The translations under genes and the position numbers were made by a program. This document shows, one piece after another, positions 26,521-38,357 of a stretch of 64,000 nucleotides of DNA. Positions within the stretch are counted from its first letter, which is position 1, and each line of letters starts with the position of its first letter. The stretch comes from Gorsachius magnificus (lineage: Eukaryota; Chordata; Aves; Pelecaniformes; Ardeidae), in the NCBI GenBank assembly GCA_034008185.1, contig CM067109.1:55848301-55912300 (forward strand), written 5' to 3'. A model generated the notes under the pieces. That model worked only from the letters and a program-made list of their open reading frames with translations, was not told the DNA's origin and made no database searches.

Positions 26521-27141
26521 CCCAGAAAAGGAGCTGGGATTCCTGATGGACACCAAGTTGAACACAAGCCAGCAGTGTGCCCTTAAGGCAAAAAAGAGGG
26601 ATAAACATCCCAGGCTGCATTAGGAGTGTTGCCTGCAGGCTGAGGGAGGTTATCCTTCCCTTTTCCTCAGCACCATTGAGGTCATGGTTTAAATACCATC
26701 TCCAGTTCTGGGTTCCCCAGTACAAGTGAGACAGTGCCATACTAGAGAGAGTCCAACAAAGAACCACAAGTATGGTTAAAGGACTCGAGCCTCTCTCCTG
26801 CGAGGAAAGTCTGAGAGAGCTGGGACTGTATATAAATAACTGAAGGGAGGTTGCAAAGAAGATGGAGCCAGGCTCTTTTCAGTGGTCCTCAGTGACAGCA
26901 CAAGAGGCAATGAGCACAGACTAAAATACAGGAGGTTCCCTCTGAACGTCAGGAAGCAGTTTTCCACTGTGAGAATCACCAAGCACTGGCACAGGTTGCC
27001 CGAAGAGGTTGTGGAGCCTCCATCCTTGGAGATGTTCATGCCCATCTGGATCCTGGGCAATGAGCTCTGGACGGCCCAGGGGTTGGGCAAGATCACTTCC
27101 ACAGGTCCCTTCATACCTCAACCATTTTGTGGTTCTGTGAT
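26521..27141 (+). mobile_element. CR1 LINE copy 3, 3' part, worn
   Basis: It starts within ORF2 at an EKELGFLMDTKLNTSQQ-like segment and continues through the thumb region. The conserved C-terminus is readable near 26930-27050 as RRFPLNVRKQFSTVRITKHW and LPEEVVEPPSLEMF. It ends in a CR1 terminus with CTCAACCATTTTGTGG and TTCTGTGATG. Frame breaks are frequent, and it appears older than copy 1. Confidence 0.85.
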
Positions 27142-30100
27142 GTCATATCTGTTCTTTCTCACATTATGCCCTAAGGAACAAGAACCTTTGACTTGTTTTT
27201 ATTGTTCTGTTTTTATAGTAAAGCCTGGATTCTCACACAGCGCCATTACTTGCGAATCTTCATATTTTTTATATAAAACAAAGGAATATCAAATCCTTTC
27301 AGGATAACATTAACATGATAAGAATGCCTCACATATTTGAGCAACTCATTAATTTCCTGGATCTTTATGAAGAAAACAGAAATAAGAAAGTAGAAATACT
27401 CTAGTGTCTTTAGGAAGAGACCTTTCCTTGAACATTCCTTGTAGGTTGTATTATAAATTGATAGATCAATCCATAAAGATTTCCCCATATTACAGATTAA
27501 TGGTGATTAATTGATGGAAGTCTCATCTCATGTTCAGGAATTAAATTTCAGTTTAGTTCAAGCAACATTTGTGTGTGTGTGTGTGTGTGCACATGTGCTT
27601 CTGTGTGTCTGGGTGTCCACATGAGTTTAGGTGCTGCTTTCCCCTTTCTAAGAACACAAAAAAATTATGCCTGACTTTTTTCTCATTTATATTGTTATAA
27701 ATCAGTTCTACTACAATAGTCAATGGAGTTACACATGCCTAACACTAGTGAGAAGGGACTCACAATGTAAGGTTTTGTGGTGACTTTGTTTAGATTGTTT
27801 CCCTTTGAGGTTACTGACTGACTCAGGATTTTTTTTCCCTTCCAAAAAGACATAAATTCTTTCCCAATAAATTATTTTGAAACCATTTGACTCAACACTT
27901 TTTTCAACCCAAAATTCAAATGGTACAGACAATCTTTTGACTTTAGTCCAAGGTGCTTCCAGCCAAGAGAACAGAATAGTAAATGAATGAAATGGGTCAA
28001 GAGAAAAGTATTTTTTTTCATCTTACCAGAAAACGTGAAAATGTTTTTTCATTAAATCTAAACAAAGCTTCAAATTCTTTTAAGGATCTGAATATTCATT
28101 TGATGAGAGAAAAAGGTTTTGCCTGACTATGAATCTAGTTTCTGTTTCAGTTCAGACTGAGACATTCAGAAGTTAAACGTAGTCAAAAGTCAATGAGAAA
28201 CAGCTGTTTAAATACCTAATATTTTAAAACTTAGGGGAAAGCTCCTAAACTCCTTATGTACATTTTAAATATTTTGCTACAATGTTAATACAGTGGCTGC
28301 CCTTAAAAAATCAACATTTGCCAAAAGCTGCAAGAACCTCTGAGTGAGACACTACAGTAGTACTGCACTGACTAGAGAAATCAGTTGTGACACGGTTGAG
28401 GCATTATGTGTACTATTTTAAGAAATATCTTTTGAAGGAAAAGCATCTCATACATCTTTGTTTCAGGACATTTGTTTGTGAGATGAAAATCAAAAGATGC
28501 AGCCATTGTTTGCAAAGATAAAAGCAAGTAAGATATCAGACCACTTAAAAAAGAACAGTAATTTATCAGATAGTCCATACCAACTTTTGACTTTGTCGTG
28601 TGTTCTTGATTAAATGGAAGAATATAACTATTGTTTTCCTTATACATTTATTGATTTTTTTTATTTGTTTGTATTCCTAAATTTACAAATAAAACTTTAT
28701 CCAGGTGGTATTAAAAGTCATAGTCTAGCAACACGTCAGCCTTGGAAATAGTATTTCCTTATGCTTCCCATTGAAATCAACAAAACCAACATTTGGTAAT
28801 ACATTAAGAATTTTATTTCTTAGTTCACTTCTGCAGGTCTAAATCAGTAGTGAATCAACCCAGCTGAAGAGCTGTAAAGCTAGAGCAAATTCAGACAAAA
28901 CCATATCCTAAATATACAGTGGTATTTTAATCCAACAGTTATTAAAGGTAATTCTATTTCCTTGCTTGTAGTTTTAAGTACCTTCCCAAACTGCTGAAGC
29001 TGGTACTGTGTCTACACCATCTAATGCTTCCCAAAAGTTTTGAACATTTACCACATTTTTTTCCTAGTCATAAATGATATGGAACAAATTAAAGGAGAAT
29101 GAATCTCCTTGAAGTCAGATGTTAAGGTATAGAATTACCTGGATCATTTAAACAGAAGATTGCGTCCTAAATCATCCAGAGTAAGGTGGCTGACCCAGAG
29201 CATTTGTCACTGGCCATAGAACAGACATTACAAATGCTATGGGATAGCATCAAATATCTTAAGCAATCATTGCCACAGAAAATTCTTGTTAAAAAAGACT
29301 AGAAATGGCATAATTAATTCATGACTCCTCATTTAGGATCCAGTTCATCATGGGTCTTCAATACTTGCATAATTCAAGTATGTATACATCCCACTGAAGT
29401 CAATAGATGGATTCAAAAGTGCAAGGTCAGAGGGATACTTTGCTCCTTATTGAACAAAGTCCTTTGGGCCAGCTCCTCAGAAGCAGTCCGCACTGTTGAA
29501 TCTTGCCTGCAGCTTCTGTGTTTACCAGTGTGCAGGGAACAGCCTATTTTTGTGACTGAAACACCTAAACTTCATAATAAAATACCAAATTATCAAGTAA
29601 CTCGGAATTTTAACAGGCTCAGAATATGGGTTTAGAGAATTCTCGCTATGGCTCTTTTGGAGTGGGAGAAAACTATGGCGGACTTTCCAACCAGCCTGGT
29701 AACGACCGAAAAACATTAAGTGTCTTAAGAGATGCTTGTCTTAGGAAACTACCAGTTATAAGCCATCAGAATTACCAGTACCTTACTTCACATGACAATG
29801 TTGTGACTTTCTAGCACTCATATTTACAATGACAAAGCAGATATCCCAGAAAGTAGCAGTCTGCCATTTTTTTAAAAAACTATCTAAAGTACTGCTTGCT
29901 TTTTACAAAAATAGACAGGGATATATGTGTCTTTGAAGATGCTTCTAGAGTACTGTCAATACAATACAACGCAATGATTCCAAGGCTGATATACAAGGAA
30001 GGAGAAAAAAAAAAAATCAGCCTTCAAGAGAAAAAAAGGAGAATTTTGCACAGCAACTGCTGTTTGTGAGGAGTCACAGGAGGCAGACTAATGTTTTGCT

Positions 30101-30245
30101 TTTTTAAATTACATGCAGAAGCAATCTGACATGGGTTGGTTGGGGAAATACACCATTTCACAGGTGGCACAAGGAACTTCACCCACTCCTCATGTTCTGA
30201 CATCCTTCTCCTTTGTCTTAATACAGGGTACGTATTACATGCAAG
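27142..30245. other. unique non-coding DNA, no gene recognised
   Basis: No gene or transposon was recognised. A GT microsatellite lies at 27571-27589. Short words of the type CCCATTGAAATCAAC (near 28768) and CCCACTGAAGTCAATAG (near 29389) resemble an ancient dispersed sauropsid repeat, but the matches are too short to call. The frame at 29626-29814 encodes a Gly-rich peptide with no family I know. Confidence 0.6.
27571..27589. repeat. (GT)9 microsatellite
   Basis: A pure GT run of nine units plus one G, followed by further TG-rich sequence to about 27620. It is likely polymorphic in length. Confidence 0.9.
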
Positions 30246-31369
30246 CGTATTAGGTTTTCACGGCAAGGTTTTGGAAGCAGGAGGACCTACAGGGGTGGCT
30301 TCTGTAAGAAGATGCCAGAAGCTTCCTCCATGTCCGATAGAGCCAATGCCAGCCAGCTCCGAGACAGACCCACTGCTGGCCAAGGCTGAGCCCGTCAGCA
30401 ATGGTGCTAGCACCTCTGCAATAACGTATTTAAGAAGTGGGGAAATAAACTGCTGCACAACACCAGCTGCAGAGAAAGGAGTGAGAATATGTGAGGGAAA
30501 CAACTCTGCAGACACCAAGGTCAGTAAAGGAGGGGGAGGAGGTGCTGCAGGGCACCAGGGCAGAGATTCCCCTGCAACCTGTGGGGAAGACCATGGTGAG
30601 GCAGGCTGTTCCCCTGCAGCCCAGGGAGATCCGCAGTGGAGCAGATCTCTACCTGAAGCCTGTGGAGGACCCCACACCAGAGCAGGTGGATGCCCAAAGG
30701 CATCTATGACTGCATGGGAAGCCCACGCTGGAGCAGGCTCCTGGCAAGACCTGTGGACGCATGGAGACAGAGGAGCCCAGGCTGGAGCACATTTGCTGGC
30801 AGGACTTGTGACCTTGGGGGCGACCCACACTAGAACAATCTGTTCCTGCACCCTGTGGAAAGGTCCCATGCTGGAGCAATTCATGAAGAACTGCAGCCCA
30901 GGGGATGGAGAAGGACCCACACTGGAGAAATTTGTGGAGGACTGTCTCCTGTGGGAGGGACCCCATACTGGAGTGGGGGAAGAGTGTGAGGAGGGAGAGG
31001 CAGAAACAATGTGTGATGGACTGACCCCAACCCCCATTCTCTATACCCCTCTGCCGCTGGGAGGGAGGAGGTAGAGGACATGGGAGTAAAGTTGATCCCA
31101 GGAAGAAGGGAGAGATGGGGGGAAGGTGTCTTAAGATTTAGTTTGTATTTTTTCATTATCTTACTCTGATTTGACTGGTCATAAGTTAAACTAATTTCCC
31201 CAAGTTGAGTCTGTTTTGCCCTTGACGGTAGTTTGTGAATGATTTCTCCCTGTCCTTACCTCAACCCATGACCCTTTTGTTGTATTTTTCTCCTGCTGTC
31301 CAGCTGAGGAGAGGAGTGATAGAGCAGCTTGGTGGGCACCTATCATCAAGCCAAAGTCAACCCACCACA
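30246..31369 (+). mobile_element. solo LTR of an avian endogenous retrovirus, family A copy 1
   Basis: The element shares its whole layout with the LTRs at 44749-45980 and 55523-56478. The start GTATTAGGTTTTCACGGCAAGG aligns to TGTATTGGGTTTGCATGGCA in copy 3. A TATTTAA box lies at 30427-30433, a long GC-rich middle of imperfect units follows (CCCACACTGGAG and GAAGAACTGCAGCCC words), then an AT-rich part, and the end is CCCACCACA. Flanks are GCAAG (30241-30245) and TCAAG (31370-31374), a 5-bp duplication with one change, which fits the ERVL-type integration size. No internal retroviral genes adjoin it, so it is a solo LTR from recombination. The first base of the usual TG terminus is mutated. 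Long frames across the interior on both strands come from its GC-rich repeats, not from a gene. Confidence 0.88.
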
Positions 31370-32894
31370 TCAAGTATTTCTATTGATCTTCCATTTCTGT
31401 TGGTTCTCTGCATAAATCATCACCTATCTATATGTATTCAGGCTTATGGGACAAAATGTAGACCTGTAAGTTCTTGACTACATTGTTTAAGTTTCCAAAA
31501 CTCGCTTTTTCACTGGAGAACCAGCAGCAAGGGGGCATAGGTGTAATTTCTCTGTCACATTACTGCACTTTCCACCTCACTCTCACTGTTCCTTGTATTG
31601 TTCTGTTTCCAGTCCTTATGGAAATGAATAGCTTTAGAGCAGACGAGGACCTTTCTTGCATCTCTTGATCTGCCACAGAAATCAGGTGAGGTTTGATAGT
31701 TTATGCGAGACAGAAGGCCAGAATGACTGACTGCAATGTTCCCAACCAAAGTTAGAAACCAATGGTCATACTAAAAAACTTGAATGGGAATGCAAGGGAA
31801 GGAGAAAAAAAGTTGGGTCAAATTTTAAAGAATAGATGTGGGATATCTTGTTACAAGACTTCTCTACTACAAGATAGTATAAAATCTGTGCTGCTGCAGT
31901 ATATGGCTCTTCTACCAAGGGGCAGTTCGAACAGCTCTATCTGCCTTTCTTCCTCTACATTTCTAAGCAAGACTGCTTTGAAAAAGTCCCTGTTTGTAGC
32001 AGAGAGCATCCTGACTCTTTGTGTAGGGAAGACTTTTTCTCTTTTACACTTTGATTATGTCTCAGATATTTCAGGAGTACATGAGAGGGATGGATGATTA
32101 TCACTTCATTTCTAAGTGTTCAGAAAATTATTTAAGTGATACTAGAGTAACAAAAGTCTCCCTGTCAGTCAGTGCTCAGGGGCTGAGGAAGAACGACAAG
32201 AAAATTACAGGTCCAAATGGAAGAACAGTTAAATGCTGCAATAAAATAGAGCTCTATGATATAATTTTAAGTTTCTTCCCTCTCTTCTTGATAATAAATA
32301 ATAACAAAAACACCTCAATAAATTCACAGCTAAAATTAAAATAGAGCTAATGCATAATTTTCCAGTCAAACCTAAAGTTCAGTAAACTCCTTGTCCTTTC
32401 AAAGAGTCTACCTCAGATTATGCAGTACTCCTTAGGCTGAGAGGAAGACTTTCACAAAATCACACCTGACTAGAGCAAGGAAGACAGACAGCACAAGCCT
32501 GCCAGGGTACTGAGTGACGAATTTTCAAATTTAGTTTGCTATACAAGGTTTGTGTCTACTTCAGTCCTTTGTTTCAGAGTCAAAATGTTATTCTGAAGCA
32601 AATCCCTTTATGCAACCAGTGACTACACATTGTTTCATTTTTATAAGCGTGAAAAAGCTTCCTTTTGGAGGATGCTAACACTGAACCTGAGCTCCAGCCA
32701 TTCACCAAATGTACCCAGCTTCCCATAGAGATCCAGGGCTGCAACTGAATCTTACACAGCCCCAAACCTGATAGCAACGTTTGGTCCAGCAGACAGGACT
32801 AATTAAGACCTGAAGTAAGACCTACAACCAGCACACAGTCCCGATGCCAGGGTCCAGTACAAGCTGCTCCAGTCTCCTGATCAGATAATCACTC
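31370..32894. other. unique non-coding DNA, no gene recognised
   Basis: No transposon, RNA gene or defensible exon was found. Open frames of 60 to 111 codons, such as 31762-32097, show no motif. Confidence 0.6.
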
Positions 32895-33072
32895 ACGTGG
32901 GAAGGGAGGTCTCTAAATCCAGCTTCCTGTCCAGACCAGATTCAGGCTTTTCAGGGTTTTGACCTACCCAAGTCAAGGCTTCAAAACCTCCAAAGACAGA
33001 GACTCCATAGCTTCTCTGGACAACCTATTCCAGTTTTGATCCTTTCCTATTGCACCAAATTGCTTCTTCATG
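32895..33072 (-). mobile_element. CR1 LINE 3' region fragment, worn
   Basis: On the plus strand the order is a GGAAGGGAGGTCTCTAAATC segment, then GACTCCATAGCTTCTCTGGA, then CAACCTATTCCAG. These are the reverse complement of the CR1 3' untranslated region and the end of ORF2 (CTGGAA-AGGTTG, then CTATGGAGTC). The terminal ATTCTATG repeats are lost or unrecognisable. The copy is old and truncated. Confidence 0.65.
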
Positions 33073-35530
33073 TAAACATAGCCACGGGAAGAGACAGGCA
33101 TTAGAACTGTTCATTATATGAAAATTTTTGTATTGCAGGGCTATTTTTCATTACTTTTACCCTCCCTGTAAAATAGCAATGGATGCTGGTTTTTGCAAGC
33201 CAAAGGATGTGTGGGCGTTACTGAGTTTGTGTTTGACCTTCTTTAAGTAAGGTATAGCATTGCAAAGGATTTATATAGTCCAATTCTGCTTCTAGTGCTG
33301 GTTAATTTTCTCTGCACACCTTTGAATAATTCCATCAATAATGCCACTACACAAATGGTCATTTCTATCGGTGGAGGTTAAGGTTAGGCAAATATTTGTC
33401 AAGAATGCTATATGTTTAGTGTCCCTGCCTCAGGCCAACGCGTGGTCTAAATTTTTTATTAGTTGTCTCTGGTCTTAATTCTGAGTCTGTGATATATTAC
33501 TTCCATTCAGAATTGTCCTGATTCAACCATGGTTTCACTGGAACTACAGCATGAAGAATAAAGATGCATCCTATGTTTTGCAGCATGAAATAGTATTTCA
33601 TGATGTTGAATGTCGTGTTTATTTAAAGAGCAAGGTTAATAGCAAAGGGATTTTGTAACAATCACTGTCCTTCAGAATGTGGAGTAGTCATGTGCACCAA
33701 CACAAGACATACAGCACATCTGTACTTTGCAGCTCCTCTTTCAGCTAGCTAGAAGCAAAATAACGAAATGGCCCATCTTGTTAAACACTCATTCAGATTC
33801 CTTTCTATGTATATGGGCTTCCCACAACTGCTACATAAAGTACCAATTGAAACCAGCTCAGTCATACATACTTCTACAAAATATGAACAGTGCTAAATAC
33901 TTTAAAGTAAATCGATTTCCAGTGAAAGTGTTTTAACCTCCTTTTAGGTCAAGAAATAGCAATTTTCCAAGCTCACTGTAACCTGAGAATTAATCCTGAG
34001 AGGCGGGTGTGCACTGCATACTTCATTTGGTCTGCAAAATTTATTGAAAATACTTTCTCAGAACTGTACTTGAAGCTTTCTATTACAAATTTTAGGCGTG
34101 GTTCCTCTAACTTGTATTCTAAGTTGTATTCAGAGTTGATTTCTCTCAGATCAACTAAAGGATTTGCAATTTGCAATCTCTTCCTTTGTTAAGAAAATAA
34201 CAACAGAATGAGCAGCAAAACATGACAGGGTATGCTCATACATATAAAACTTGGGTACACTGCTGCAGCAATTTGAAAGTAAAAATATGCACTCTTTGTG
34301 CATTCACAAGAGTGGAGTACTTATGAAAATGACATTCTGGCTCTAGTCAATCAAGGGGGTTTTGTGTTGAAATTCTATTTCTAGATGCATTGCATTCAAG
34401 ATTCAGTACATCGAAGAATAACAGCACAAAAAGCATGGCTCACACTGTTGACCCCATAAACAGCTGGTGGTGCAAGGAGATAAATATTAATTCTTACAGT
34501 AGTTTTTCAAGTGACTCTAACCATGCTTGTGTCAGAATGCTTCATTCCACAGATCAATGAAATATTGTTACTATTCCTCGTACTTCCCTGTCAGTATGTT
34601 TATTATAGAAAATGTTTCATTTCCTTCATAAATTAGCTATTTGTTCTTCGTCCTTAAACCACTTATTACTAGAGATGAATATCCCCCACCAGTAATTGAG
34701 ATCAGGTGTTTGGTATAACACATGGCTCTGTACTAGTGGAATATTTTTTAATTGATTAGATGGTGCCATTTTTTTTCTTCTAGTAATGAAATAAATTAGC
34801 AGCTGCAGCCTCTCATCCACGGACATTCAACCTGCAGAGAACTGGCTCATCACATGATACTCATGCTTCTCACATTTTTAGCTCTAGGCTTTCATAAAAT
34901 ATAAATTTATGGGAGAATATTGAAAAGGCATAAATGAACTTGTGAAGATGTGTAGGAGTTGGCCAGCTAACTTGCAGTGGCAACTTTAAAAACCTCTCCT
35001 GAAAATGTTTTTTTTTCTAAAGCCTGTTTTTCCTGTTGAGGTTGTGACCATAATAACTCCAGAAACGTAATGAAATCTACACTGGACTCCAAGCATGGAC
35101 CAAAATACTTGCTCTACTGGGTCAGGAGAATGTCCAACCCTCAAATGACAGGGACACCACTTGTATGGTCAATCTTTGAATGATCTGGTTGCAGAGATAG
35201 AGTTCCTATTATGGAAAGATTTTAGATCTCAAATTTCACATATATTAAAGCACAAACTGAAATATCAACAACACCAACAGGTCAACAGAAATGTAAACAG
35301 CAGTTTTAAATATGTGAAGTGCAACTACATCATAGTCATTTAACCCTACAATAATTCTATATCACATGTAAAAATTGTGCAGACTCCTTGCACTAGTAAA
35401 TCATCATCAAAATTTGGCCTAATATTTTCCTCTAAGTTTCTGCTTCTGTTCACAAGCCCCACATTGACATCAGTGGAATTTGTTGGTCCATTTCCTTTCC
35501 CTCTGCAAGTTATCTGGCATTTTGTTCCCC
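33073..35530. other. unique non-coding DNA, no gene recognised
   Basis: No gene or clear transposon was recognised. A CCCCACATTGACATCAGTGG-like word near 35457 may be a fragment of an ancient dispersed repeat. Open frames at 34007-34192 and 33973-34176 overlap on opposite strands and look accidental. Confidence 0.6.
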
Positions 35531-35535
35531 CACCC

Positions 35536-36127
35536 TGTCGTGGTTTAACCCAGCTGACAACTAAGCACCATGCAGCCGCTCGCTCGCTCCCCCCCCCACC
35601 TCAGTGGGATGGGGGAGAGAATCGGAAAAAAAAGTAAGACTCGTGGGTTGAGATAGAGATGGTTTAATAAGAAAGAAGAATAACAATAGTAATAATAATA
35701 ACGGTAAGAGAATATACAGAATATATAAAACAAGTGATGCACAATGCAATTGCTCACCTCCCACCGACTGATGCCCAGCCTGTCCTGAGCAGTGATCATT
35801 CCCCCTGAGCCGCGATCACTCTGCCCAAGCTGCGATCACTCTGCCCGTGACTGACCGACTAACTCCCCCCAAGCATGATGTGATGTGGTATGGAACAGCT
35901 CTTTGGTTAGTTTGGGTTAGCTGTCCTAGCTGTGCTGTACTCCCAGCTTGTTATGCACCTGGCCAAGCAGGAGAACCTCAAAAAGTCCTTGAGTAGCCTC
36001 AGTACTACTTAGCAACAACTAAAAACATCAGTGTGTTATCAACATTCTTCTAGTACTAAATCCAAAACACAGAACTGTGCTAGCTACTGTGACAAAAATT
36101 AACTCTATGCCAGCTGAAACCAGGACA
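35536..36127 (-). mobile_element. solo LTR of a second endogenous retrovirus family (family B)
   Basis: The plus strand begins TGTCGTGGTTTAACCC and ends CCAGGACA, so the LTR reads on the minus strand from TGTCCTGG at 36127 to CCACGACA at 35536. The minus strand carries a TTATTAAACC polyadenylation-type word (about 35662-35671) followed by the TCTCAACCCACGAG block typical of avian LTRs. The flanks are CACCC at 35531-35535 and CACCC at 36128-36132, a perfect 5-bp target duplication that fits an ERVL-type integrase. Its interior has about three tandem copies of a roughly 20-base unit at 35787-35845. No retroviral genes adjoin it, so it is a solo LTR. The sequence is unrelated to the family A LTRs. 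Confidence 0.88.
35787..35845. repeat. short tandem units inside the family B LTR
   Basis: Three diverged units of about 20 bases follow one another, each holding a GATCACTCTGCCC or GATCATTCCCCC word with a GAGC or AGCTGC lead. They lie in the middle of the LTR and may be its transcriptional control units. This is inferred from position only. Confidence 0.6.
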
Positions 36128-37689
36128 CACCCAAAAAACCACAAAACCTTTCTGTCTCAAACAGAAGGTAATCTGCAGTTGCAATCTTTGTATTTTGCTT
36201 AACACATAACATACTTCTGATGAGCACCCTTGATCTGTGGCATTTTTATTTCTTTTTATGTGGAGATATCTCATCCAGTCAGCTTCAGACTTCTGTGTGT
36301 GCGTGTGTTTATCTCAAAAAAATAGATCTAATTCTTTATTTCTAAGAAGTTCAAGAATGACTTGCGCTAGGAAAATAGACTGTTGACCTTGCAAAGCGTG
36401 TGAAAAGCTCCCACTGTTAAGAAAGGGAAAGAATGAGTTTTCACATATCTTCCCTCACTTGAATTTCCTTTGCAAAACATGTGTCCTCTGAATTGAGGAT
36501 ACTTTTCTGACAGTGAAATGCCAGTAATGGGTGAAGATACCCGTTAATGAAAGAAAATCAGACTACAGCCTGTTACTTCATGAAAAATGTCCCTACTTCT
36601 AATATGTATGCTTGCCTCCTGTTTCCAAGATCTGTACATACACAGATACCTACAAAGTAGTCAAAATATATGTAAATATATTTTCAAGCCGCAAGCTGAA
36701 GTTAGCGTTTCTCACTGAAAGTTACTGTTGTTTGTAGATCAAATCTCGCAGTTCTTAATCAAAACTCTCTGGAGTAATTTCAGAATTTTTCTTGAATAAA
36801 GTCAGTATGGATGACATAATTAATGCAACTTTCATTATATTCTTCTGGTGATAGCCACTTTATCATGCCTCTACTAAAATTCCTGAATTTTAGCTCACTG
36901 GTTAATTTCCAAAGCTCTAGTATTAAAAGGAGTTGTCATTATAGTCCGATGTACTTTAAATAATTCCTCAGCATTTACAGTGTTTCCCTGACTATCTTCT
37001 TTGAAATCAACAGTTAATTAGAACATTGTTTTGCACACCTCCAGGTGCTCTAAACATATCTGAAAGTATTTTGGTTCACTTTTTTTTCCTTTTTAACCAA
37101 TTATACTTGGTTTTCACTGAATTCCATGTCCCACAATGACATTAATAGCATAAAAATACCTCAAAGGAAAAAAGCAATGTAAAACAAATGCAAATATAAG
37201 TGTGGAAGAAGATAAATATACCACATATAACTCTACTACATTTTGACTGGTTCCTCTATGTGCCACTTTACAAAGTGGGTGTAAAACAGCAGTGTGAATC
37301 ACTATGAATGGTACAGGGAACATGGAAATCATGTGTGTGGTTTTCTTTTATAGGAAATGTGCTTGAGTCTCAACATCTCATGACACTGGAGAGGCAGAAC
37401 TGTGGCAGAGCCAGTGGCCCAACCTGAGGCCTTAGGTTGTTTCTACAGAAGCAAACTTACCAATACTATTTAATTGTTAGCATCTCCCTTTAGTCATACC
37501 AACATACATTTCCAAAATAACTTTCAGGCATGGCTGTGCTACAGCATATGGGAGGGATTCCTTTGAATAACAGCGCAGGTGAGACCAACCTGACCCCAGA
37601 GGAAATGGAAGAATGTACCCATACTGGTGAAAACTTTGCCATGCATTTGTTCTTGGTGCCAAAAAACAGCATTCCCTGTTTTTTTTATT

Positions 37690-37726
37690 GGGGGGGGGGG
37701 GGGGGGGGGGGGAGAGAGAGAGAGAG
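37690..37726. repeat. poly-G (23) followed by (AG)7
   Basis: A pure run of 23 G is followed directly by seven AG units. The G run can form G-quadruplex structures on the plus strand, and long G runs are prone to length errors in replication and sequencing. It is preceded by a T-rich stretch. Confidence 0.9.
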
Positions 37727-38331
37727 ATTGACAGTCAGGAAGACAAACAAATTAGTATAGACATATTAATTTTGGAGCTGATGGAAAGTAGCAGGATACA
37801 ATACTGGCTAAGATTATCTTAGGCGATGTATTAATGAAAATATTCCAACATCACCTTTGTGGAACTGGCATATGTCCCCATTTGCTGAGAAATATTTTAA
37901 GAATGATTTTTATCTTACCTACTATACAGTACCCTAAATGATGTATCTGAATAGACCGACAATGTGAAATGACTCCTAGTGAAATTCCAAGGCATAGCAC
38001 TCAAGCACAAAGAATTAAAGAAGAAACGGTAATGGAATATGAAATCAAAAAATTCTGGAGAGGATCTCAGCTTAGGCCAACGCAAAATCTACCACTGATT
38101 AACAATGACAAAATTAAGATGAACTATGATTTTTGTAGGTACCCTGGCTTTTAAAATAAAGTAAATAAATTTTCATCCTACTATAATAATGTTAGGCCTA
38201 CTAGAAAAAAAATGGGCTTGTTCAATTTTATCTAAGCCAATAGAACTTTTTTTGTGTACAAACTACAGTAAGTATTGTTTTCTTACATACAGGCACTTCT
38301 GACAAGAAAAAGTGTATTTGATCCCAGTTAA

Positions 38332-38357
38332 ATATATATATATATATATACACACAC
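38332..38357. repeat. (AT)n(CA)n microsatellite
   Basis: An alternating AT run of about 19 bases passes directly into three to four CA units, a common compound microsatellite. Confidence 0.85.

Noticed and set aside
29626..29814. Gly/Tyr-rich 62-codon frame
   Set aside because: Composition alone suggested an RNA-binding-type protein, but there is no recognisable domain or splice context.
30136..31074. 312-codon open frame on the plus strand and a 259-codon frame on the minus strand
   Set aside because: Both lie almost wholly in a solo LTR and are low-complexity translations of its GC-rich imperfect units. The plus frame also starts in unrelated flanking DNA.
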